A stretch of 21,462 nt of DNA from Firmicutes bacterium CAG:631 (GTDB lineage Bacteria > Bacillota_I > Bacilli_A > RFN20 > CAG-631), in NCBI GenBank assembly GCA_000433015.1, contig HF998020.1, forward strand, positions 12,029 through 33,490, written 5' to 3'. A program made the position numbers and the translations under genes. The notes under the pieces are model-generated. The model made no database searches. It was not told the origin of the DNA and saw only the letters and a program-made list of their open reading frames with translations. This document shows positions 8,868 to 14,433 of this stretch, in pieces (the first letter of the stretch is position 1; the number at the start of each line of letters is the position of its first letter).

Positions 8868-10151
8868 TTAACTTAATTTATTATTTTCTTTTAAGAATTT
8901 AACAATTTTATTGTTTCTTAAATCGTTTTTAAATTGACCGATACGATCTTTTATGTTCTTTTTTAATTCATCCAAATTCATATGGTATAAATCGGCCATC
9001 TTTTTTAATTCTTCATCCACTTCTTCGTCAGAAACAGTAATATTTTCAACTAAACCAATTTCATTTAAGACAAAGAGTTGTCTTAAACTTTTCATCGCTT
9101 CATCTTTAGCTTGTTGTAATAATTTTGTTTCATCCGTATTGGTCATTTTTAAATAATCTTCATATTTTAAACCATTTTGTTCAACACGGGCTTTAAAATT
9201 ATCAATCATATAACCGGCTTCTTCTTCAATCATTTTATCACTCACTTCAAATTCTGCTTTTTCAGAAATGAGTTGAATTAATTCTTGAAGTTGTTTTTCT
9301 GAAGCTTCATTTTCTTTTCTTTCTTGAATTTCTTTTTTGAAATGTTCTTTTAATTCATCAACAGTATTGACATCTTTAATATCGACTTCTTTGACAAACT
9401 CATCATTTAAAGTAGGCAAAACTTTTCTTTTAATTTCATGTAATTTAACTTTAAAAGTCGCTTCTTTGCCTGATAAATTTTCAACATAGTTTTGTGGGAA
9501 AGTAATCTTAATGTCACTTTCTTCATTGCTTTTCATCCCAATTAATTGTTCTTCAAATCCGGGAACAAAAGTATTAGAACCAATTTCTAAGGAGAAGTTT
9601 TCAGCTTTTCCTCCTTCAAAAGGAACACCGTCAATAAATCCTTCAAAATCAATGACAGCAGTATTTCCACTTTCAAGAATGTCATCTTCTACGATTTCTA
9701 ATTCGGCATTTTTTTGAATTAAATCATCAATTTTAGCTTGCACATCTTCATCAGAAACACTAACTTTATCTTTTTTAACTTCAATATCTTTATATCCACC
9801 TAGTTTAACAGTTGGTGCGCCAATAAAAGTAAGATCGAATTCAAATTGATCATCATCCATTTTAACAATGTTTAATTCTGGTTGATAATAAGGTTTTAAT
9901 TGATGTTCTTTAATTGCATTTTTATAAGCAACATCAATCATCGCATCTGCAGCACGTCTTAAAACTTCGGCATGATTTACTTTTGATTTTACTAAATTTT
10001 CAGGAGCATGTCCTTTTCTAAAACCAGGAACTGTTGTTTGGTCAGCTAGTTTTTTAAATTCTTTTTGTTGTGCATTTTTCCATTCTTCTGGTTCTACCAC
10101 AACGGATAATTTGGTTTGGCATTTTTCTAATTTTTCTAAATTTGTTTTCAT
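8868..10151 (-). CDS. tig: Trigger factor, ribosome-associated chaperone and prolyl isomerase
   Basis: A 427-residue, full-length trigger factor. It binds ribosomal protein uL23 at the exit tunnel and shelters nascent chains. The N-terminal ribosome-binding domain carries the signature GFRKGHAP (43-50). An FKBP-type PPIase domain occupies about 150-245 (VIDFEGFIDGVPFEGG, then VPGFEEQLIGM), and the helical C-terminal chaperone arms run to the end. The ribosome binding site AAAGGAG is well placed 8-10 bases before the ATG. It lies 63 bases downstream of the ysoA-position gene and may have a secondary promoter there (10191-10218) besides the CIRCE-controlled one. In Bacillus, tig is followed by clpX, lonB and lonA; here lon follows directly. 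Confidence 0.96.
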   Translation of the reverse strand: MKTNLEKLEKCQTKLSVVVEPEEWKNAQQKEFKKLADQTTVPGFRKGHAPENLVKSKVNHAEVLRRAADAMIDVAYKNAIKEHQLKPYYQPELNIVKMDDDQFEFDLTFIGAPTVKLGGYKDIEVKKDKVSVSDEDVQAKIDDLIQKNAELEIVEDDILESGNTAVIDFEGFIDGVPFEGGKAENFSLEIGSNTFVPGFEEQLIGMKSNEESDIKITFPQNYVENLSGKEATFKVKLHEIKRKVLPTLNDEFVKEVDIKDVNTVDELKEHFKKEIQERKENEASEKQLQELIQLISEKAEFEVSDKMIEEEAGYMIDNFKARVEQNGLKYEDYLKMTNTDETKLLQQAKDEAMKSLRQLFVLNEIGLVENITVSDEEVDEELKKMADLYHMNLDELKKNIKDRIGQFKNDLRNNKIVKFLKENNKLS

Positions 10152-10190
10152 TGTTAAAATCTCCTTTTTTTGTTATTCATACAAGTTAAT

Positions 10191-10218
10191 ATTATACAAT
10201 AATATTATAAAAACTCAA
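10191..10218 (-). promoter_or_regulatory. Possible internal promoter for tig-lon-engB
   Basis: On the minus strand TTGAGT, a 16-base spacer and TATAAT. The -35 overlaps the TGA stop of the upstream gene and the -10 lies 40 bases before the tig start. No CIRCE is near it, so it could give heat-independent basal expression. Confidence 0.45.
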
Positions 10219-11132
10219 AAGCTTTTCAGTAAATCCATCACTTTTTGATAATATTTTTCAACTTCAGAAGAATATTTTTCTAGGTGATTTAAATATTCAT
10301 CCTTCAAAAGCTCTTGTTCTTTTTTTAATTCATGAAAGACTTTCACCGTTCCATAAAATAAATGATCACATTCTTTGAATGATAAATCTTGAGGATATAG
10401 ATTTAAAAGATAAGTTTCAATGAGTTGTTTAAAATTGGTATAATCGCTCATTTCAAATTCGTTGGCTTTTTGCTGTATTAGATTTTGCAAATATTGAAAA
10501 GATGGATATTCTCTTAAATCTTTAAGTTCTACAGGATGAATTAAATACTGCACATTATTTTTAAACACCGCAAATTCATAATCAATTTTTAAATCGGATA
10601 GTGTAGCTAGTAATAATGACTTTGACATATCTTGAATATCTTGTCTTAAAAATAAGGTTTGAATTTTATCAAGATAAGGATAAAGATTGAAATTTTTTAA
10701 TTGAGGCAAAATAATTAATAAATGAGCATCATCCAATTGATCTAAACGTTGTAAATCTTTGACTTGTAAAGTAAATTTATCTTCATTTAAATAAAAATCA
10801 ATTTCTTTTAAGCAATCTTTTAAAAATATTTCAAAATCTGAAGGAATATAAGGCATTTCTAGTTCGTTTAGTACTTTTCTTTTTGCTTCTTCATATTGCT
10901 TTAAATCTAAAAGAGCATTAATTCTAAATTGCATCAATTGATAATATTGTTTTGGGAAAGCATCTTCATATTGATTAAGTAAAGCCAAAATTTCTTTAGA
11001 AGCATTGAAAGTTTTTAAAGTTTCAAGAACCTTTAGTATTTCTTGTTCATTTAATTTTTCCTGCCTTTTTATTTTCAAACTTAATTCTTGCTGATTTTCT
11101 TTGTTTAGTTTTTCAATTAATTTTTCTATCAT
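10215..11132 (-). CDS. Helical (TPR-like) protein in the ysoA position
   Basis: A 305-residue cytoplasmic protein with no signal peptide or membrane span, made almost wholly of amphipathic helices. The segment YYQLMQFRINALLDLKQYEEAKRKVL (about 62-87) looks like one tetratricopeptide-type helix pair; the rest is too diverged to count repeats. I do not recognise a specific family. In B. subtilis the gene directly before tig is ysoA, which also encodes a TPR protein, so this is a plausible positional counterpart, not a demonstrated ortholog. It is the first gene of the tig-lon-engB operon. Its ATG is preceded by AAAGGATGA about 11 bases upstream and by a consensus promoter between two CIRCE sites. 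Being first in a heat-shock-type operon, it may have a role in nascent-chain or stress handling; that is inference only. Confidence 0.7.
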   Translation of the reverse strand: MIEKLIEKLNKENQQELSLKIKRQEKLNEQEILKVLETLKTFNASKEILALLNQYEDAFPKQYYQLMQFRINALLDLKQYEEAKRKVLNELEMPYIPSDFEIFLKDCLKEIDFYLNEDKFTLQVKDLQRLDQLDDAHLLIILPQLKNFNLYPYLDKIQTLFLRQDIQDMSKSLLLATLSDLKIDYEFAVFKNNVQYLIHPVELKDLREYPSFQYLQNLIQQKANEFEMSDYTNFKQLIETYLLNLYPQDLSFKECDHLFYGTVKVFHELKKEQELLKDEYLNHLEKYSSEVEKYYQKVMDLLKSF

Positions 11133-11157
11133 GCTTAAAAGTTCATCCTTTAATTTT

Positions 11158-11184
11158 TTAGCACTACTTATATTTGAGTGCTAG
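11158..11184 (-). promoter_or_regulatory. CIRCE operator 1 (HrcA site), over the transcription start
   Basis: TTAGCACTA-N9-GAGTGCTAG. The consensus is TTAGCACTC-N9-GAGTGCTAA, so each nine-base arm has one mismatch and the spacing is exact. It begins 5 bases downstream of the -10 box of the minus-strand promoter, where bound HrcA would block initiation. Confidence 0.9.
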
Positions 11185-11188
11185 AACC

Positions 11189-11216
11189 ATTATATCATAA
11201 AATTTAGCACTGTCAA
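11189..11216 (-). promoter_or_regulatory. Sigma-A promoter of the ysoA-position/tig/lon/engB operon
   Basis: On the minus strand a perfect TTGACA (11211-11216), a 16-base spacer and a perfect TATAAT (11189-11194). The -35 is embedded in CIRCE 2 and the start region in CIRCE 1. It is the strongest promoter-like sequence in the window. Confidence 0.92.
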
Positions 11217-11230
11217 GTAATTAGTGCTAA
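11204..11230 (-). promoter_or_regulatory. CIRCE operator 2 (HrcA site), over the -35 box
   Basis: TTAGCACTG-N9-TAGTGCTAA: exact 9-9-9 geometry with one mismatch per arm against the HrcA consensus. It covers the TTGACA hexamer. Its centre is 46 bases from that of CIRCE 1. Confidence 0.9.
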
Positions 11231-11291
11231 AAAATTAAAAATAAATTTTTTGTCGTTATATTAATTTTTACTTCTTCAATGGAACCAATAA

Positions 11292-11521
11292 AGTTTTACT
11301 TACAATCATCAACATCAAATGACCCAGTTTGGCATTTATACCTTCCAATATGACGCTTTTGATTGCAGAACAGGTAAGAATCAAGTAAAATATATTTGTG
11401 ATGACCAAGGTCGATTGTTAAAAGAAGTGAAGGGTACCCATACTATTCTTTACTTTTATGATGGTTTATTCATTGGATTGTAGCTAATGGAATTGGAAAA
11501 TACAAATTTCCATTTATATAA
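11292..11521 (+). pseudogene. Rhs/YD-repeat core fragment 1 plus a toxin C-terminal stub
   Basis: The frame from 11292 to the TAG at 11481-11483 encodes recognisable YD-repeat sequence: YTFQYDAFDCRTGK, then KYICDDQGRLLKEVKG, then HTILYFYDGLFIGL. These match the segment just upstream of the terminal Rhs core hairpin of Firmicute Rhs/WapA-type polymorphic toxins. The frame has only an internal ATG (11319), no ribosome binding site and no upstream core, so it is a remnant. In the next frame, bases 11477-11521 read IVANGIGKYKFPFI and a TAA that abuts the ribosome binding site of the next gene. This looks like the final codons of a lost C-terminal toxin. The deletion therefore removed the toxin body and kept its end and the downstream gene. 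Confidence 0.75.
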
Positions 11522-11537
11522 GGAGATGATATGAAAT

Positions 11538-11843
11538 ATGGATGTAATAAGTATATTTATAAAGACACTTTGTGATATTAATTTAAATCAAGATTCACAT
11601 GATACATCAAATTCCATATATGAAAAATTAGAGACACTTGATATTGATTTGTACGAAAAAAAAGTAAAAAATAATGATAAATTACCATATAGTGTAAGAA
11701 TCAAAATTGTTAATCTAATAGAATTTTATTGTTTAAAAGCGGATGAATGCATTAACAAATACTCGGATAAAGAATGTCATGAATTTTTAAGAGAGTTAAA
11801 GATAAGAGCAGAAGAAGTCAGTACATATATTGGATTAATATAA
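11538..11843 (+). CDS. Candidate orphan immunity protein 1 (Rhs-associated)
   Basis: A 101-residue, acidic, mostly helical soluble protein with no recognised family. Two Cys residues (position 12 and within EFYCLKADEC) are the only notable side chains. The reason to propose immunity is position: it immediately follows an Rhs core fragment and a toxin-like C-terminal stub, and a second core fragment follows it. That is the standard core-toxin-immunity order of Rhs cassettes. The start is awkward: AAGGAG (11520-11525) is 12 bases before ATG 11538 but only 5 bases before ATG 11531, which is in another frame and opens just 14 codons. Either the long spacing is used, or a one-base insertion has shifted the original start. 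Lower GC than the flanking core genes fits acquired DNA. Confidence 0.55.
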   Translation: MDVISIFIKTLCDINLNQDSHDTSNSIYEKLETLDIDLYEKKVKNNDKLPYSVRIKIVNLIEFYCLKADECINKYSDKECHEFLRELKIRAEEVSTYIGLI

Positions 11844-11862
11844 AGTTTTTTTTCACTTGTAA

Positions 11863-12024
11863 GGTAATCCATATTATGATCTCAATGGAAATCTTGTTGC
11901 TTCTTATCTTTACGATGCTTGGGGAAATCATCAAGTTTTTGATGCTAGTGGCGCTTTAAACACCAATGCAGACTTTATTGGTAATATCAATCCAATTCTC
12001 GAGGCATTAAAACTGTGGATGTAA
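11863..12024 (+). pseudogene. Rhs/YD-repeat core fragment 2 (terminal core) plus a toxin C-terminal stub
   Basis: A 53-codon open stretch with no start codon or ribosome binding site encodes YYDLNGNLVASYLYDAWGNH, then QVFDASG, then FIGNINP. This is the hallmark end of an Rhs core, which normally continues FRYRGYYYD into the variable toxin. Here the sequence departs right after NINP and ends within nine residues (ILEALKLWM, stop 12022-12024). The stop lies just ahead of the ribosome binding site of the next gene, as a toxin stop would. Fragments 1 and 2 correspond to consecutive parts of one core, separated by candidate immunity gene 1. It cannot make a functional toxin. Confidence 0.8.
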
Positions 12025-12038
12025 TAAAGGAGAATAAA

Positions 12039-12452
12039 ATGAAAAATATTGATGAATATCTTTATAAATATGGCTTACATGATTGTGTTGTTGAAAGAAT
12101 TTATGTTCAAAATAATTCACTTGTATTCTATTTTGGGACAGGTGTTTATAATTTGAATGAAAAAGGTAAAGAAACAACGAAAACAACTAGTTGTTTAATG
12201 TTTTTAGAAATAGAAGATTTGAAAATTGAACAAATGTGGGAACATATAGAAATATCAAAAATCAATAAAAACAGAATAAGTGAGATTGATTACGAAGAAT
12301 TTATAGGAGAGGTCGAAAAATTTAAATTCGAAATTATGGAAAATTACTTATCTTATTTTGGGAACAGCATATTGTTAGAAGGATATACATCAAAAAACAG
12401 GTACCAAATTAAAGTATCTGAAATTTCAAAAATAGAATTTAATTTTAAATAA
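12039..12452 (+). CDS. Candidate orphan immunity protein 2 (Rhs-associated)
   Basis: A 137-residue acidic soluble protein with a beta-rich N half: HDCVVERIYVQNNSLVFYF, then a GVYNL turn, then CLMFLEIEDL. The C half is mixed and ends in hydrophobic strands. The LHDC opening followed by alternating strands is like many small uncharacterised proteins encoded after Rhs/WapA toxins, but I cannot name a family. I chose ATG 12039 because AAGGAG sits 7-12 bases upstream; the frame also opens at GTG 12015, but that reads through the ribosome binding site. It follows Rhs core fragment 2 by 14 bases. The frame is intact with no sign of decay, so it may still be selected as protection against toxins of neighbouring strains. 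That function is inferred from position only. Confidence 0.6.
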   Translation: MKNIDEYLYKYGLHDCVVERIYVQNNSLVFYFGTGVYNLNEKGKETTKTTSCLMFLEIEDLKIEQMWEHIEISKINKNRISEIDYEEFIGEVEKFKFEIMENYLSYFGNSILLEGYTSKNRYQIKVSEISKIEFNFK

Positions 12453-12501
12453 ATAGCAAATTACTTTCACAAGCAAAACTTGACAAGTTATAGGAGGAAT
12501 T

Positions 12502-13056
12502 ATGAATAAAATTATTGTTTATGCTTCTCAATATGGAACAACAAAAAGATATGCCGAAGAATTGGCCAAAAAAACGAATTTTCCCATTTATTCTTATAAA
12601 GAATTTTTATCTTTAACTCCTTTTGATGGAGAGATATATGATACTATTATTTATTTAGGTGCAATCTATGCTGGTGGAATTTTAAAAATGAGTAAGATTT
12701 TAAATTCTATTGATGAATGTAAGCATAAAAATGTTTTTTTGATAACTGTTGGTCTTTTTGATCCAAAAGATGAACAAGTAAAACAAAATATCAAAAATAA
12801 TATTCTCAATCAATTAGAAGACGATAAATTTAAAAGTGTTAAAATTAGACATTTAAGGGGAGGAATTGACTATTCGAAATTAAAATTGAAACACAAAATG
12901 CTTATGAAAATTCTTTATCATTCTATCAAAAAATTACCTAAAGAAAAGTTAACAGCAGAATATAAAGTCATAATAGAAACTTATAAAAAAACGATTTCTT
13001 TTGTTGATTTTTCAACCTTAGATGCGATTATTGATGAAATTCAAATGATAAAATAA
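12502..13056 (+). CDS. Flavodoxin-fold protein (HemG/flavodoxin-like family)
   Basis: A 184-residue flavodoxin-like protein. The first strand IIVYAS and loop QYGTTKRYAEELA (10-22) form the FMN phosphate-binding site. The second motif YLGAIYAGGILK (51-62) matches the isoalloxazine loop of the flavodoxin-domain family that includes menaquinone-dependent protoporphyrinogen oxidase HemG. The C-terminal helices are basic. Without haem genes nearby, a HemG function is not supported; a general FMN electron carrier or quinone-linked oxidoreductase is safer. A good AGGAGG ribosome binding site lies about 6 bases upstream. A TTGACA just before it has no matching -10, so it may be read from upstream. 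The 49-base gap after candidate immunity gene 2 does not show functional linkage. Confidence 0.75.
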   Translation: MNKIIVYASQYGTTKRYAEELAKKTNFPIYSYKEFLSLTPFDGEIYDTIIYLGAIYAGGILKMSKILNSIDECKHKNVFLITVGLFDPKDEQVKQNIKNNILNQLEDDKFKSVKIRHLRGGIDYSKLKLKHKMLMKILYHSIKKLPKEKLTAEYKVIIETYKKTISFVDFSTLDAIIDEIQMIK

Positions 13057-13328
13057 AAAAATTAATACACCAAAAAAAATAAAATGAGTTTTATAGAAAA
13101 TAGCATATTTATAAAATTAAAAATCCTTAAAAAATAGAACTTTATTTACAAATGTAGTGAATTATATACAAATTATGAACTATATATATATATTTAGGAC
13201 AAATTATTATGATTTTAATATTTTAAATTAAAAATTTTTCAATACTATGGACCATTTTTTTGTTTTAATGATATAATTAGCAATGATAAATAAATCGTTA
13301 AAGGAGTAATTAGTAAAGGAGATTTTGT
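13057..13328. other. AT-rich non-coding stretch
   Basis: No supported gene. It contains a short TA run near 13187-13199 and a few repeated ATTATA-type words. No clear terminator follows the flavodoxin gene. Its right end carries the promoter listed next. Confidence 0.5.
13249..13277 (+). promoter_or_regulatory. Promoter before the 54-codon ORF
   Basis: TGGACC, a 17-base spacer and a perfect TATAAT (13272-13277). It is followed at suitable distances by two successive AAAGGAG motifs, the second serving the ATG at 13329. Confidence 0.5.
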
Positions 13329-13493
13329 ATGAGAAGCCTAATTCCTTTTATTGTAAATTATAGGCCGATAAAGAAGTTAGCAATTATTCCATTTGAGAAA
13401 AAAAGGATAAAATATATAAAAGTTTCGAATTACAATATATTGATGGTACGCCCTATGGAAATGGATGTATATATTTCAAAAAATAATGAATAA
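13329..13493 (+). CDS. Small basic hypothetical protein (54 residues)
   Basis: The frame runs from ATG 13329 to TAA 13491-13493. It encodes a lysine- and arginine-rich peptide beginning MRSLIPFIVNYRPIKKLAII and ending MEMDVYISKNNE. I recognise no family, and it has neither a signal peptide nor a clear membrane span. Support comes from expression signals: a TGGACC/TATAAT promoter and an AAAGGAG ribosome binding site 8-14 bases before the ATG. A second AAAGGAG about 14 bases further upstream has no ORF of its own. It could be a remnant of the 5' end of a larger mobile-element gene, because the region is accessory in character. Confidence 0.4.
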   Translation: MRSLIPFIVNYRPIKKLAIIPFEKKRIKYIKVSNYNILMVRPMEMDVYISKNNE

Positions 13494-13529
13494 AGATGAT
13501 TAAGGGCTATGAGAAAAACATGTATTTTT

Positions 13530-13558
13530 ATAAAATAAAACTCACACGATGTGTGAGT
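13530..13558 (-). terminator. Rho-independent terminator of tRNA-Gly
   Basis: ACTCACAC-GAT-GTGTGAGT inverted repeat (13540-13558). Read leftward, the stem is followed by TTTTATTTTAT. It lies 11 bases beyond the CCA end of the minus-strand tRNA. Confidence 0.75.
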
Positions 13559-13569
13559 GATTTTGCCAA

Positions 13570-13643
13570 TGGAGCAGATGACGGGAATCGAACCCGCATA
13601 GTTAGCTTGGAAGGCTAATGTTCTACCACTGAACTACATCTGC
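13570..13643 (-). tRNA. tRNA-Gly (anticodon TCC)
   Basis: A full cloverleaf on the minus strand. The acceptor is GCAGATG/CATCTGC with discriminator T and encoded CCA. The D arm is GTTC...GAAC. The anticodon stem TTAGC/GCTAA holds loop CTTCCAA, giving TCC. The T arm is CGGGT-TCGATTC-CCG. It has its own promoter and terminator and faces away from the adjacent tRNA-Arg. Confidence 0.95.
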
Positions 13644-13657
13644 AAGAATGCTTTATT

Positions 13658-13686
13658 AATATATCATATTCCAAAATTGATTTCAA
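13658..13686 (-). promoter_or_regulatory. Promoter of tRNA-Gly
   Basis: On the minus strand TTGAAA, a 17-base spacer and TATATT, ending 14 bases before the tRNA 5' end. Confidence 0.75.
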
Positions 13687-13735
13687 TATGAAAATGAAAT
13701 ATTTTTAAATTAAGAAAATATTTTGGTAAAAAAAC

Positions 13736-13764
13736 TTGTAAAATTTCTTGGACTAGTATAGAAT
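13736..13764 (+). promoter_or_regulatory. Promoter of tRNA-Arg
   Basis: TTGTAA, a 17-base spacer and TAGAAT, about 35 bases before the tRNA. It is divergent from the tRNA-Gly promoter. Confidence 0.6.
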
Positions 13765-13799
13765 GAATATGCTCTTTAATATTAGAGTTTATCCTTGAT

Positions 13800-13876
13800 G
13801 CCCACATAGCTCAGCTGGATAGAGCATGCGCCTTCTAAGCGCAGGGTCACAGGTTCGAATCCTGCTGTGGGTGCCA
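13800..13876 (+). tRNA. tRNA-Arg (anticodon TCT)
   Basis: A full cloverleaf of 77 bases. The acceptor is GCCCACA/TGTGGGT with discriminator G and encoded CCA. The D stem is GCTC/GAGC. The anticodon stem TGCGC/GCGCA holds loop CTTCTAA, giving TCT for AGA codons, which are common in this AT-rich genome. The T arm is CAGGTTCGAATCCTG. Confidence 0.96.
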
Positions 13877-13885
13877 TGAAGAATT

Positions 13886-13919
13886 AAAGTCCTATTTTTT
13901 TAGGACTTTTTTGTTTTTA
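13886..13919 (+). terminator. Rho-independent terminator of tRNA-Arg
   Basis: AAAGTCCTA and TAGGACTTT pair around a 6-T loop, followed by a T-rich tail (TTTTGTTTTT). It lies 10 bases after the CCA end. Confidence 0.85.
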
Positions 13920-13951
13920 TTAATGGAATGGATTATAAAACTCTTTTTTTA

Positions 13952-13960
13952 TGTTATAAT
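13952..13960 (+). promoter_or_regulatory. Extended -10 promoter of the Nudix/mscS/nnr operon
   Basis: TGTTATAAT is an extended -10 with perfect TATAAT, 30 bases before the Nudix start. The -35 region (ATTATA) is poor, as often tolerated with the TG extension. Confidence 0.55.
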
Positions 13961-13989
13961 AAAAAAAAGATTTTGTGAGGAGATGTCCT

Positions 13990-14433
13990 ATGAAGAAAGA
14001 AAAATCTTGTGGTGCAATTATCTTTCAATGGAAAAAAGATGAATTGCAATTTTTAGTTTTAAAAATGCAACTTGGTCATTTTTCATTTCCTAAGGGGCAT
14101 GTTGAAAAAGATGAAACAGAAAAAGAAACTGCACTTAGAGAAATCAAAGAAGAAACGAATTTAGAGGTTTTTATCGACACGAACTTTAGAAAAGTTATTA
14201 CTTATTCCCCCTTTATTGGGATTTTAAAAGATGTTGTATTTTTTGTTGCCCTTTATGAAAAGGGTGAAATTATAGTACAAAAAGAAGAGGTTTCTGAAGC
14301 ATTTTGGTTAAATGAAAAAGAAACTTTAAACGTTTTAACTCATGAAAGTGATAAAGAATGTTTTAAAGAAGCACTGCTTTATATTAAACAACATTATCAA
14401 AAAGGAGTGAACTATCATGTTTTTAGCAATTGA
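13990..14433 (+). CDS. Nudix hydrolase, bis(5'-nucleosyl)-tetraphosphatase-like
   Basis: A 147-residue Nudix protein. The Nudix box is complete at residues 36-58: G36, E42, R50-E51 and E54-E55, reading GHVEKDETEKETALREIKEE. KSCGAIIF at the start and FPKGHVE are typical of the Ap4A hydrolase-like subgroup that cleaves diadenosine polyphosphates or related nucleotides. I chose ATG 13990 because GAGGAG lies 8-13 bases upstream; an in-frame GTG at 13975 is part of that ribosome binding site. Its last 17 bases overlap the next gene, so the two are translationally linked. Substrate cannot be decided from sequence alone; RNA-cap or nucleotide clean-up are alternatives. Confidence 0.88.
   Translation: MKKEKSCGAIIFQWKKDELQFLVLKMQLGHFSFPKGHVEKDETEKETALREIKEETNLEVFIDTNFRKVITYSPFIGILKDVVFFVALYEKGEIIVQKEEVSEAFWLNEKETLNVLTHESDKECFKEALLYIKQHYQKGVNYHVFSN

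Noticed and set aside
12015..12038. GTG start that would lengthen candidate immunity protein 2 by eight residues
   Set aside because: It reads through the AAGGAG ribosome binding site that serves ATG 12039.
13180..13200. TA-rich tract as an origin or repeat array
   Set aside because: Too short, no DnaA boxes or regular units; simple AT-rich sequence.
11231..13569. Mobile element or integrated island next to the tRNA genes
   Set aside because: No integrase, transposase or tRNA-end direct repeat is visible; the accessory character is explained by Rhs remnants.
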